From Promethearchaeota archaeon (GTDB lineage: Archaea > Asgardarchaeota > Lokiarchaeia > Sigyniarchaeales > SOKP01), in assembly GCA_030615145.1 (NCBI GenBank), contig JAUWZT010000053.1, positions 1 through 15,361 on the forward strand: 15,361 nt of DNA. Reading direction: 5' to 3'. Under the pieces are notes generated by a model, which saw nothing but the letters and a program-made list of their open reading frames with translations, had not been told where the DNA came from and did not search any database. Positions 1 to 7,413 of the stretch are shown here, one piece after another. The position numbers and the translations under genes were made by a program. Positions within the stretch are counted from its first letter, which is position 1, and the number at the start of each line of letters is the position of its first letter.

Positions 1-12
1 AATATTATTTCC

Positions 13-207
13 ATGTTATGTGATTTTTTGAATCCTTTTTCAATCTATTTACTTATGATATTGAATGATATGAAAGTTAAAGTAGAAGGAAAATTTTTCA
101 AAGAAGTAACTGTTGACGACGATGGTAACAATATAACTTATGTTTTTCCTGATACGAGCGAATTTTTATCGATATTAAGGAGAAAGATAAATAAAGAGTT
201 AATCTAA
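13..207 (+). CDS. Small hypothetical protein, possibly 5'-truncated
   Basis: An unrecognised reading frame of 64 codons ends just before the SRP RNA gene. The frame stays open to the left edge of the window, so this may be the tail of a longer protein. A second possible start is the ATG at position 70, which would give a 45-residue protein. No ribosome binding site is visible before either start. The region after codon 20 alternates hydrophobic and charged residues like a small beta-rich domain (KVKVEG, EVTVDDDG, ITYVFPD) and ends in a basic helix-like tail. No cysteines beyond the first few residues and no catalytic motif are seen. Function unknown; it may not be a gene. Confidence 0.35.
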   Translation: MLCDFLNPFSIYLLMILNDMKVKVEGKFFKEVTVDDDGNNITYVFPDTSEFLSILRRKINKELI

Positions 208-257
208 GAAAGATAAATCTATCAATAAATTTTTATTTTTCCATTCATTATATTTTT

Positions 258-567
258 ATGGAGCGTTTGGGGTGCTCTGAAGTCCCTTTGCTGGATGGAC
301 CGCAAAGTCCTCATTAGCGGAAATTGCCCGGATTCAGGTTTCATGAGAATTATTATCCAATTTTATGTCCCGGCGAAGCGTATCCCCATGATGGTGGGTG
401 CCAGAGTAGTGCCTTTTGTAGGAAAGGTTCGAGCTCGTAATAACAAACCCGATCAGGCCAGGGATGGAGCAATCGTAAGTTTAGGCGTTCACGCTTTATG
501 GTAAGGTCGTGGAGGAGCATATTATCTGGTCATAATAGTAGGATTGGAATCGAGGTTCAGGTTTTTT
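258..567 (+). ncRNA. ffs: Signal recognition particle (7S/SRP) RNA, archaeal type
   Basis: The RNA scaffold of the signal recognition particle, which binds SRP54 and SRP19 and targets nascent membrane and secreted proteins to the translocon. The SRP54-binding helix 8 is complete. GAU (451-453) pairs with AUC (472-474). The symmetric loop CAGG (454-457) faces AGCA (468-471). CCA (458-460) pairs with UGG (465-467), closed by a GGGA tetraloop (461-464). This matches the universally conserved SRP signature. At the 5' side, GAGC (261-264)/GCUC (274-277) and CUUUGC (286-291)/GCAAAG (302-307) form two hairpins like Alu-domain helices 3 and 4, and their loops (GGGGU and GGACC) could pair with each other. 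GCGGAAA...GCCC after them resembles the archaeal Alu-domain junction. The stretch is visibly richer in G+C than its surroundings. Both ends are approximate; I could not identify a convincing helix 1. Confidence 0.87.
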
Positions 568-568
568 A
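561..568 (+). terminator. Oligo-T terminator of the SRP RNA
   Basis: A run of six T residues (562-567) directly follows the last G-rich segment of the SRP RNA, with further T-rich sequence after it. Archaeal RNA polymerase terminates on such runs without needing a hairpin. It lies in the gap before the convergent V4R-like gene. Confidence 0.4.
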
Positions 569-600
569 TTCTATTCCTTCCTAAAAACCATTTCCTAAGA

Positions 601-1041
601 TTAATACGATTTCTTCTTTAACTTCAGCTTATATTTACAGTGAGAATTACTATTATCAACAATACACTCCTGAATTTCAGTCTCAAATTGAAACTCAGGA
701 AATAGACTCGTCAAAAAGCTCCTCGTATAAGGAAAACATATGCTATCTTGAATAGTTTTTGCGCTTGTTGGGTTCCTTTTTCCGCCAATTGGACAAAATT
801 TCTTAGAATGTTTTAATTGAATAAGATATGTGTTCTCATCTATTTTTTTAATTGAAGTTGAGGCACCTAACGCTTTATAAGAAGTTTCTAAAGCAGTTGT
901 TAAATTGTTAATACCTTTTTCTTTGTATAAAGCGGCTAATTTTGCTCCCAATTTTGTGCTAACAGCCCGTGGGAGGTTTTCACCGCCAAGTTCAATCATC
1001 TCATTTACATATGCGTGAAAAAATTTTAAAGCATCTTTCAA
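601..1041 (-). CDS. V4R-like small-molecule-binding domain protein
   Basis: A 146-residue soluble protein that I place tentatively in the V4R (4-vinyl reductase/hydrocarbon-binding) superfamily, a ligand-binding fold related to Bet3 and used as a sensor or carrier domain. Seen in the sequence: a helical N-terminal half with GGENLPRAVSTKLGAKLA (residues 19-36), a KFCPIGG motif around Cys83, Cys102, and a C-terminal segment typical of the fold, where FLTSLFPEF (109-117) is followed by ECIVDN and HCKYKLKL with Cys126 and Cys135. The four cysteines could hold a metal or form disulfides. The start used is TTG at 1041; the same frame remains open up to a stop about 12 codons upstream, including a CTG, so the N-terminus is uncertain. 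It is followed by the SRP RNA, transcribed towards it. No DNA-binding or enzymatic partner domain is attached. The family call is by pattern and its ligand is unknown. Confidence 0.5.
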   Translation of the reverse strand: MKDALKFFHAYVNEMIELGGENLPRAVSTKLGAKLAALYKEKGINNLTTALETSYKALGASTSIKKIDENTYLIQLKHSKKFCPIGGKRNPTSAKTIQDSICFPYTRSFLTSLFPEFQFETEIQECIVDNSNSHCKYKLKLKKKSY

Positions 1042-1153
1042 TACATAATCACTTTTCAGATTAAAGGTTAAAGACTCTTAATTCGAATTTAATACATAGA
1101 TACATCAATAATTCTATTCAAATTTGTAAAAAAAGGGAACTAGTATCCCAATA

Positions 1154-1753
1154 TTATATTTTTTTCAAATAAAATCGTAAAAGTCTGTCTTTATCTTCTT
1201 CAGCATAATCAATTCCAATTCTTTTTCCCAGTAAGATTTGTTTATCATCAATCTTCTCTCCTTCGGTAAAAAAAAGTACTGAGTTTTCAGCGCAAGAATC
1301 TTTACCATTAAACTTCTCCTTAGTTATTTTCATAGCCATACAAAGCTTGCTTGGACCATCCACTAAATTTTTATAATTCTTGCCAATTTTAACATTCCGA
1401 CTTGCTTTCATTAATTCAATCCCATCAATTGGATACAAATTTCTTATGAATATAGAACACGGAAACCCCTCTGGTTCAGTGATAACGTTAAGGCAGAAAT
1501 ATGTGCCATAGATATAATAAATGTAAAGAGTACCGGGTTTCATATACATGATTTTTGTTTTCTCAGTTTTTTTATAATTATAGCAGTGACACGCTTTATC
1601 CTTTGGGCCTAAATAGGCTTCTACCTCAATTACCTTTCCAATCATTCTTCCTTTCGCTGTTTTTCTTACGAGATATTTTCCTAAGAGATCCTTACCTACT
1701 TCGACAGTATCTCTTGAAAAGAAGTCCGTTGTTAGTCTTTTAAATTCACTCAA
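1154..1753 (-). CDS. mpg: 3-methyladenine (alkyladenine) DNA glycosylase, AAG/MPG family
   Basis: Base-excision repair enzyme that flips out and hydrolyses alkylated purines and hypoxanthine from DNA. At 199 residues it is full length for the family. The active site aligns with the human enzyme at a constant offset of 80: Glu45 (general base, in VIEVEAYLGP), Tyr47 and His56 (stacking on the flipped base), Tyr79 and Tyr82 (Tyr82 is the intercalating residue), and Asn89. Other family blocks are MKPGTLYIYYIYG (71-83), SIFIRNLYP (100-108), DGPSKLCMA (132-140), and the end RIGIDY...RLLRFY. The start is a TTG codon with no clear ribosome binding site, and the TATA-like stretch 40 bases upstream would fit a short leader. 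It is transcribed divergently from the URO-D gene. Close to certain as a family; specificity is inferred. Confidence 0.95.
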   Translation of the reverse strand: MSEFKRLTTDFFSRDTVEVGKDLLGKYLVRKTAKGRMIGKVIEVEAYLGPKDKACHCYNYKKTEKTKIMYMKPGTLYIYYIYGTYFCLNVITEPEGFPCSIFIRNLYPIDGIELMKASRNVKIGKNYKNLVDGPSKLCMAMKITKEKFNGKDSCAENSVLFFTEGEKIDDKQILLGKRIGIDYAEEDKDRLLRFYLKKI

Positions 1754-1787
1754 ATCGGAATCAGCTCTATAAATTTGTAAAATTAAA

Positions 1788-1801
1788 CTTTTATATATTT
1801 T
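1788..1801 (-). promoter_or_regulatory. TATA-like box in the mpg / URO-D divergent gap
   Basis: On the minus strand the 105-base gap between the divergent genes contains AAATATATAAAAG, about 40 bases upstream of the mpg TTG start. This fits an archaeal TATA box with its preceding or following purine stretch. The same AT stretch could act for the plus-strand gene, whose ATG is about 60 bases away. Assignment is by position and composition only. Confidence 0.35.
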
Positions 1802-1858
1802 AAAGACATTTTTAATGTAATAAAAGATTTTAATAAAAGATTATTAACTTGAGATTTA

Positions 1859-2938
1859 ATGAACGCTCCAGAAAGAGTTTTAACTACTATTGAGCACAAA
1901 GAACCGGATCGAGTTCCTGCTTTTGAAAGTGCGTTTACAAACAACACTATAATAAAACATTATGGTGTAAATCTTAGCGGTGGTCGTGGATACAAAAACA
2001 TCTATAAATTTTTTAGTAAAGCAAGAATAGATTTAGTCCTTAGTTATGTAAGTATATTTCCCCGAAAAATGTTTAGGGGAGGATATATCGACGAATATGG
2101 TAGAGTAATGAAATACGAATATGCTGAAGACAAAACTATGATCTTAGCTTACCACGGAGGGCACTTTGAGTCGTTTGAGGACTACGAAAGCTGGGAACAG
2201 CCAGATCCAAATTTGAAATCTCGAATGAATCAATTTCTATCAGGAAGAAGTGTTCAAAAAGAAATGGATGACGCAGTTTTTTCTATCCCTTCAACTGGAG
2301 CTCTTATGGAATGTTCTTGGCAAGGTTTTGGAATGGAAACCTTTTCACGAATTACAGGACGCGATAAACAAATGAGGCGGATATTTAACGACAGAGGAAC
2401 CTTTACAGTGGAGTTAGTGAAAATCTTAGCAGAAAACGATGCCAAAATGGTGTTACTATGGGATGATTACGGATTTAAGAACGGACTATTCATGAGACCA
2501 AGTTTATATCGAAAACATATATTTCCATGGTTAAAACAAATATGTGATACCGCTCATAAGTATGATTGCAAGATTCTTTTACATTCAGATGGAGATTTAA
2601 TGGAAATTTTTGAGGACATTATAAAATGCGGAGTGGATGCGATACATCCTATTGAATCAACTACAGCTAACCCAGATTACGATATATTTAAGTTAAACGA
2701 AAAATATGGCGATGAGATTACCTTTATTGGTAATTTAAGCCCTATCATGCTAGCATTTGGAGAGATTTCTGAAATTGAAGATTACGCCAAAAAATTAATA
2801 CGAGAATTAGCACCAGGTGGAGGATATATTTTCAGTTCAGGACATAGTATACATCCAGCTGTTACAGTTGATAGATTTGAAGCTATGCAAAATATTAAGA
2901 GAAAATACGGGACTTATCCTATAAATATTCCTGATTAA
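1859..2938 (+). CDS. Uroporphyrinogen decarboxylase-like (MtaA/URO-D superfamily) protein
   Basis: A 359-residue TIM-barrel protein of the URO-D superfamily, which includes heme-pathway decarboxylases and cobamide-dependent methyltransferases such as MtaA/CmuA. The N-terminus (PERVLTTIEHKEPDRVPAFE, residues 4-23) is the usual family opening. Later blocks are LLWDDYGF (199-206), LLHSDGD (240-246), AIHPIES (261-267), FIGNLSP (289-295) and SSGHSIHP (326-333). In zinc-dependent methyltransferases the segment after the barrel His normally reads HxCGN with a metal-binding Cys; here it is His242-Ser-Asp244-Gly-Asp246, so the typical His/Cys zinc site is absent or altered. No heme, corrinoid-protein or methyltransferase partner gene lies nearby. 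True heme decarboxylation is unlikely: the typical substrate-binding arginine motif of HemE is not apparent. A methyl-transfer or demethylation role is inferred from the family only. The ATG start has a weak purine stretch (TTGAG) before it. Confidence 0.85.
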   Translation: MNAPERVLTTIEHKEPDRVPAFESAFTNNTIIKHYGVNLSGGRGYKNIYKFFSKARIDLVLSYVSIFPRKMFRGGYIDEYGRVMKYEYAEDKTMILAYHGGHFESFEDYESWEQPDPNLKSRMNQFLSGRSVQKEMDDAVFSIPSTGALMECSWQGFGMETFSRITGRDKQMRRIFNDRGTFTVELVKILAENDAKMVLLWDDYGFKNGLFMRPSLYRKHIFPWLKQICDTAHKYDCKILLHSDGDLMEIFEDIIKCGVDAIHPIESTTANPDYDIFKLNEKYGDEITFIGNLSPIMLAFGEISEIEDYAKKLIRELAPGGGYIFSSGHSIHPAVTVDRFEAMQNIKRKYGTYPINIPD

Positions 2939-2955
2939 TACATCTAAATATGCTA

Positions 2956-3783
2956 TTAATAATTGGAACTTAATTTGTTTTTTAAGAATGAAACCAACTT
3001 GTTATTTGAAGCTATGAAAGGGAATTTCAAATAAATAGATAAATCTCCTTCAATTTTACTTCCAGTAAGTGAAAAAATTTCTCCTCCAGCTTCTTTTAAG
3101 ATTAGTATTCCCGCTGCAACATCAACCAATCGATTTGTTTCTCTTAAATTAATAAAAGCTTCCATGCTACCTTTCGCAAGTTGGCATAATGTTAAAGCAC
3201 TACTCCCTAATACGCGTATACGAAAAAATCTCCTAAATATTGGTCTTAAATTATCTATGTGTTTAAAAAAATTTTTCATAGGGAGATTTAACTCAAAAAA
3301 GCACTTATCAGTAATATTCAAATCAGAAACATGAATTTCATTATTATTTAAGTAAGCTCCCTCGCCTTTAATAGCCCAATAAATATCTTTCGTGTTTAAA
3401 TCAAGAATCACTGCTTTCTTTATGTCATTAATCGTTCTTCCTATAGCATAGGCTATTGATATAGAACAGTATGGGATTCCTCTTACTGCATTATTAGAAC
3501 CATCAATAGGATCAATAATTAATGCGTTTTGATTATTAATTGCTTTTTCTTTATTTCCTATGTATTTTTCTCCTATTTCTTCACTGATAAGCAATAGATT
3601 CACATTCGCATTTTCTAACATGTCAATAACTACATTTTCCGCAATCAGGTCTATTTGCATTGAAATATCCCCACCTGCGCCCCTCTGAGTTTTTTCTGCC
3701 GCCTTTTTAGTGCCTAAGATGGGATGTATGGCATCATATACATTTATAGCAATTTGTTTCAATAGATCAATACTAAGTTCCAT
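2956..3783 (-). CDS. Inositol monophosphatase / archaeal fructose-bisphosphatase family phosphatase
   Basis: A metal-dependent sugar or inositol phosphate phosphatase. All family motifs are present, numbered from the ATG at 3783: ISEEIGE with the metal-binding Glu pair (68-69), the hallmark IDPIDGSNNAVRGIP (Asp91, Asp94, Gly95, Ser96), and LVDVAAG with Asp221 near the C-terminus, followed by EAGGEIFSLTG. The acidic DISMQID segment near residue 40 precedes them. Length (275 residues) is normal for the family. The frame extends three codons upstream to a TTG, but ATG at 3783 is the better start. In archaea such enzymes often hydrolyse both inositol-1-phosphate and fructose-1,6-bisphosphate; which applies here cannot be read from the sequence. 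It converges on the URO-D gene with a 17-base gap. Confidence 0.92.
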   Translation of the reverse strand: MELSIDLLKQIAINVYDAIHPILGTKKAAEKTQRGAGGDISMQIDLIAENVVIDMLENANVNLLLISEEIGEKYIGNKEKAINNQNALIIDPIDGSNNAVRGIPYCSISIAYAIGRTINDIKKAVILDLNTKDIYWAIKGEGAYLNNNEIHVSDLNITDKCFFELNLPMKNFFKHIDNLRPIFRRFFRIRVLGSSALTLCQLAKGSMEAFINLRETNRLVDVAAGILILKEAGGEIFSLTGSKIEGDLSIYLKFPFIASNNKLVSFLKNKLSSNY

Positions 3784-3840
3784 AATAACCAATCAAAAGT
3801 TTGATTAAATAATAAAATACAATTAGGTAAATATCTTTTA

Positions 3841-5097
3841 TTAAGAGGATTGAATATGTCTTTCTTGTTCCAAAATGTCTTTTATGCTACTTAACTCAGT
3901 TACAATCATTTGAACAAAACTTTTTTCCAAGAGTAAATGTGGACCCTTTTTCAACTCATTTTTTAAATAAAGCTTATCGATTTTTTCTAAAAGTAGCCAT
4001 TCAGAAATTAGTATACCTTTTCTTTTTTCTTCGTCTGCAAACTTGTTTGTTAGAATGTTATAGTTCATTAATTCAAGAATATTATTTTCTTCCTGCATTT
4101 CCAAGATAGCAAAGAAAGGCGTTTCTCCAAAGTGCTCGGAGATTATAGAACTTAAACCTTCGTTGTTCACTAAAGGCACAGCAATCTTAATAACTTCTTT
4201 TGGCAGAGTTTGAGAAATAATAATTATTCTAAAGATTTGAGGGAAATCTGCTTGGATTTTATCTGACATAGAATTTTTCAATAACTGAATTTGATGCAAA
4301 TGAAGTTCTTTATTTAAAATTACGACAACTTCCAAAAAAATATATCGCCCGTAAGATCTAATTTCAAGGTTTTCAATCTCTTTAACATTTGGAAAGTTTT
4401 TAATCATATTATAAAGTTCATTTCTTTGGTCAAAATCGATTATAGCGTCTAATAATATTTTTGTAGAAGTCAAGAAAATATCGTATCCACCTTTAATAAT
4501 TAGTAAAGCAATAATTAGACTAATTATTGAATCTAAAAAATTTACGCCGAATAAAGCACCTATAAAACCGATTATCACTGAAGACGAGATAAGGTTATCG
4601 TAGAATTTTTCGCTTGCTTGAGATTGAATTATAGGTGAGTTTGTCTGTTTTCCTATTATCCTTAAATATAAGGTTGATGAGAACGAAATAATTAATGAAA
4701 TGATTAAGAAAATAAAAATAGCGGGAGAAGTTATTATTTGTTTTGGAAGTCCAGCGAAGTGTGCGTAAATTTCGGAGAAAGAAATAATAATTACATTATA
4801 CGCTGTATAAAATATGACTAGTGATATAATTAAGCTGATTATATTTTCTATTTTGTAATATCCATAAGGAAATCGTTTATTTGGTTTTCTTTTTGCGTAA
4901 ATAATTCCAACTAAAGCAGCAAATACCATAATTATATCTGTTAGATTATCAAAAGCATCCGCTCGAAGCGCCAAACTACCACTTAAATCGGCAAAAATTA
5001 ACTTAAAAATAAATAAACCTAAATTTACAACTAATAATACAGAATTCACGAAAATCGGTTTTGTGTAAAATGTTTTACTTTTATCTGGTTCGTTCAT
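3841..5097 (-). CDS. Cation diffusion facilitator transporter fused to a NifX/NifB-like (Di-Nase FeMo-co) domain
   Basis: A 418-residue inner-membrane metal exporter with an unusual C-terminal addition. Residues 1-215 carry about six hydrophobic segments of the CDF family, including FPYGYYKIENI (76-86). The metal site in TM2 aligns as Asp50-x3-Asp54 (FDNLTDI), as in YiiP. In TM5 the usual His-x3-Asp is Glu163-x3-Asp167 (SEKFYDNL). Replacing His by an acidic residue suggests Mn, Fe or another hard ion rather than Zn. Residues about 220-300 form the cytosolic CDF dimer domain (NVKEIENLEIRSYG). Residues about 303-410 resemble the dinitrogenase iron-molybdenum cofactor fold: KIAVPLVNNEGLSSIISEHF followed by GETPFFAILEM, then GPHLLLEKSF. 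That fold binds Fe-S/metal clusters in NifX and NifY. A metal-sensing regulatory role for it is inferred. ATG start, no clear ribosome binding site. Confidence 0.88.
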   Translation of the reverse strand: MNEPDKSKTFYTKPIFVNSVLLVVNLGLFIFKLIFADLSGSLALRADAFDNLTDIIMVFAALVGIIYAKRKPNKRFPYGYYKIENIISLIISLVIFYTAYNVIIISFSEIYAHFAGLPKQIITSPAIFIFLIISLIISFSSTLYLRIIGKQTNSPIIQSQASEKFYDNLISSSVIIGFIGALFGVNFLDSIISLIIALLIIKGGYDIFLTSTKILLDAIIDFDQRNELYNMIKNFPNVKEIENLEIRSYGRYIFLEVVVILNKELHLHQIQLLKNSMSDKIQADFPQIFRIIIISQTLPKEVIKIAVPLVNNEGLSSIISEHFGETPFFAILEMQEENNILELMNYNILTNKFADEEKRKGILISEWLLLEKIDKLYLKNELKKGPHLLLEKSFVQMIVTELSSIKDILEQERHIQSS

Positions 5098-5152
5098 TTA
5101 TCAACAACAACTTCTTGAATCTAATTTTTATATTTAATTAATTCTTACATTT

Positions 5153-6004
5153 TTATGATGAAACTTTTTCTTTCGTTATTTCATTTACGGGTTTAACCAT
5201 CCTAAAACAATACAAAAAGAATAAGGCAAAAAGAATAAAAGAAATTAATGTAATAACATCTTGAAGCATTATACCGATGTTTATAAAATCGGCATAAACC
5301 AACAATGGCCAAAATGGTGCTCCAAGGAGTATACTTATTATAAGAGGGAATACGACTTGTTTTCCTATAATTATACTACGGAAAAATCCAGTTAAAACAT
5401 AGATTATCCCAATTATGAAATAGGCAATTATTATGGATAATAATTTTTGTTTTTTAACAAACTGAATAAGGTTTTCTAATTCTTTTTTCACTTGAATTTT
5501 TTCTTGATTTTTTACTTTATATTGAAATAATCTAATTATGTAAATAATTAACGCTCCCATGAAACACAAAACGCATATCATGGTTTCCAGTAATCCAGGC
5601 ATACTAGTACTTCGATAGAAAGGATTAAAAGCGAGAGGAAAAAAAGGTTGAATATCCGTGTAAATAGGGGAATCGAGTAAAATGTGAATGTAGATTCCCA
5701 TTAGAGAGGCAACCAAGATTCTTTTAAACGATACATCTTGTTCTAACTTGAAAAACGACATTAAAGGTGAAAAATATCTTCTAATTTTGCTCATTGCCAC
5801 TGTTAAGAGAAGTGCAACGATAGTTCCCCCTAAAAAACTGTGGAAAAAACCATGAAGCGGATAATCTAAGTTAAAAAATAAGACAATAAATGGTTCAATA
5901 TCAACAATTATGCTAGCAATTAAGAATGTAGGAAAATCGATGAACTTAAGAAACAATAATCCAATCATTAACCCTGGACCTAAATGATATGAAGTAAAAG
6001 GCAT
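5153..6004 (-). CDS. Multi-pass membrane protein, YdjM/DUF457-like putative metal-dependent hydrolase
   Basis: A 283-residue integral membrane protein with roughly seven hydrophobic segments. It resembles the YdjM/DUF457 group of membrane-bound putative metal-dependent hydrolases. The conserved-looking polar residues are His7 (TSYHLGPG), Asp35 and Glu37 (IIVDIEP), His51 and His55 (LHGFFHSFLGG), and His107 with Asp111 (IHILLDSP). This set of His and Asp in or beside membrane helices is what suggests a metal site. A charged cytosolic loop (about residues 158-180, rich in K, E and Q) separates the N-terminal half from three C-terminal helices. The substrate is unknown. It starts with ATG 55 bases downstream of no other gene on its strand, so it probably has its own promoter, and it could be co-transcribed with the CDF gene 56 bases further on. 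Confidence 0.65.
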   Translation of the reverse strand: MPFTSYHLGPGLMIGLLFLKFIDFPTFLIASIIVDIEPFIVLFFNLDYPLHGFFHSFLGGTIVALLLTVAMSKIRRYFSPLMSFFKLEQDVSFKRILVASLMGIYIHILLDSPIYTDIQPFFPLAFNPFYRSTSMPGLLETMICVLCFMGALIIYIIRLFQYKVKNQEKIQVKKELENLIQFVKKQKLLSIIIAYFIIGIIYVLTGFFRSIIIGKQVVFPLIISILLGAPFWPLLVYADFINIGIMLQDVITLISFILFALFFLYCFRMVKPVNEITKEKVSS

Positions 6005-6107
6005 ACAATAATAATTTATTCTTTTAATATTTAAATTCTTATGATGGAATATATTTAGATTATAAAAAGAAGTTTGATTACATTAATTTTGACATTTACT
6101 CCAGATT

Positions 6108-6140
6108 GTAATTAACCAACAAAATAAAAAGATTAAATTA
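6108..6140. repeat. 33-base direct repeat, copy 1
   Basis: This copy matches 7381-7413 at 31 of 33 positions in the same orientation (it begins GTAATTAACCAACAAAATA). The two copies are 1,273 bases apart and bracket the first acyltransferase. Copy 1 lies in the 271-base non-coding gap before that gene. After about ten extra bases, the sequence following copy 1 (GCTCCAGTTT) also resembles the end of the rps10 coding region after copy 2 (GCTCAATTTC). Confidence 0.85.
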
Positions 6141-6204
6141 AGAAAATTAAGCTCCAGTTTAGTAAAGATAATAGAAAAAAGAAGAAAGAAAGTTATTTAA
6201 TAAA

Positions 6205-6248
6205 AATTATTAAAAAGGAAAAAAAAGGATAAACTTATTATTAATTTT
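6205..6248 (+). promoter_or_regulatory. Conserved upstream element of acyltransferase copy A
   Basis: This 44-base block is shared with the region upstream of the second acyltransferase (8968-9010 on the minus strand): 40 of 43 aligned bases are identical, with a single-base gap. It contains AGGATAA and CTTATTATTAATTTT and ends 27 bases before the ATG. That spacing would suit a TATA/BRE region driving a leaderless or short-leader transcript. Conservation outside the coding region is seen directly; promoter function is inferred. Confidence 0.6.
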
Positions 6249-6275
6249 CATAAAAAATTATGTTTTTCAGAAATT

Positions 6276-7388
6276 ATGAAGAGAATTAAAAGTATTGATG
6301 CTATTCGCGGATTTTGTATTTTCCTGATGATTCTGGGACATCTGCTCGATTGGTGGTTAAAATATGAAGATAAATGGTTGCAAGTAATACTTTTTGAACT
6401 TTTAGCACCATTAGCAGCTTCGGGATTTTTGTTTATTTCAGGATTCAGCACTACATTATCATATAAAAGTAGGGTTATAAAAGCGGAAAATTCAAATGAA
6501 TTCACTATGCGTAAAATTAAAAATGAATACATTATTAGAGCTTTATTAATATTAATAATAGCTTTAACTTATAATACTTTAATAGCTTTTACGATAAACG
6601 ATCTTACTTGGATTTGGTCTTGGAATGTTTTACAAACGATTGCTGTCTCTCTTCTTCTGACATGGCCTCTACTTAAAACTTCAAAAACATTTAGGATTGT
6701 TCTTGGAATTGTATTACTAATTGCTGATCAATGTATTTTAATATTATTAACCCCATATATGGGTCAACCTAATATGTATGGGGTTTTTTATCATATTTTT
6801 TTCAATCCTTTAGATCAATATATTATCTTGTCTTTTTTTTCTGTATTTCTTATAGGAACTGTAGTAGGAGATTTTTTTTTTGAAATTAATAAAATTAAAG
6901 ATCAAGAGGAAAGGAAACACGCGATAAAATATGAATTTATAAAATTTTCATTGTTAATTGGAATAATCTTAATGATATTTGGTGCAATTTTTTCCTTCCC
7001 TGATTTTTTATACCATGGAACATTCTCTTCGATGTTATATTCAATAGGTACAGTTCTAGTTTTGCTTTCAATACTTTTATATATTGAAGAATTCGAAGTT
7101 GTTAAAACTAAAAAAAGTTATAGATTTTTCTATTTTTACTCTTTTTACTCTTTTACTATTTATTTAGCGCATAATCCGTTGTATTTTATATTTTTTCGTC
7201 AATTAAACATTTTAAGTGTCTGGATAGCCATCATAGGAGTATATATTTTCTTGACGCTACTACTCAAAGGCATTTATAAAAAATGGGGAAAAAATGCCTC
7301 TTTAAAAGTGTTAATAAGCATTTTAAGTTCAAAATTAGCGAATAAATTAGAAGAAAGATATTTATCTAGGGATTTAAATCGTAATTAA
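6276..7388 (+). CDS. Membrane acyltransferase, DUF1624/HGSNAT-like (copy A)
   Basis: A 370-residue protein with about ten hydrophobic helices, related to the catalytic domain of heparan-alpha-glucosaminide N-acetyltransferase (DUF1624) and more loosely to acyltransferase family 3. These enzymes move an acyl group across or at the membrane onto a sugar or glycan. The start IDAIRGFCIFLMILGHLLDW (7-26) carries the typical Asp-x2-Arg-Gly and Gly-His (His22). FLFISGF (51-57) and IYLAHNPLYF near residue 295 are further conserved blocks shared with copy B. A short basic tail follows the last helix. ATG start without an obvious ribosome binding site. The stop codon lies inside the second 33-base repeat, 17 bases from the convergent rps10 stop. 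The likely substrate, a cell-surface or lipid-linked glycan, is inference. Confidence 0.75.
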   Translation: MKRIKSIDAIRGFCIFLMILGHLLDWWLKYEDKWLQVILFELLAPLAASGFLFISGFSTTLSYKSRVIKAENSNEFTMRKIKNEYIIRALLILIIALTYNTLIAFTINDLTWIWSWNVLQTIAVSLLLTWPLLKTSKTFRIVLGIVLLIADQCILILLTPYMGQPNMYGVFYHIFFNPLDQYIILSFFSVFLIGTVVGDFFFEINKIKDQEERKHAIKYEFIKFSLLIGIILMIFGAIFSFPDFLYHGTFSSMLYSIGTVLVLLSILLYIEEFEVVKTKKSYRFFYFYSFYSFTIYLAHNPLYFIFFRQLNILSVWIAIIGVYIFLTLLLKGIYKKWGKNASLKVLISILSSKLANKLEERYLSRDLNRN

Positions 7389-7413
7389 CCAACAAAATAT
7401 AATGATTAAATTA
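7381..7413. repeat. 33-base direct repeat, copy 2, spanning two stop codons
   Basis: This is the second copy of the repeat at 6108-6140. It holds the TAA of acyltransferase A (7386-7388, plus) and the TAA of rps10 (7406-7408, minus) and covers the last two rps10 sense codons. Because it is part of working genes, this copy is likely the original and copy 1 the displaced one. Confidence 0.85.

Noticed and set aside
295..504. Plus-strand open frame of 69 codons in the SRP RNA region
   Set aside because: It lies wholly within the SRP RNA; base pairing explains the sequence better, and the peptide resembles no family.
258..567. RNase P RNA as an alternative identity for the G+C-rich region
   Set aside because: The conserved RNase P core segments are not seen, while SRP helix 8 is exact.
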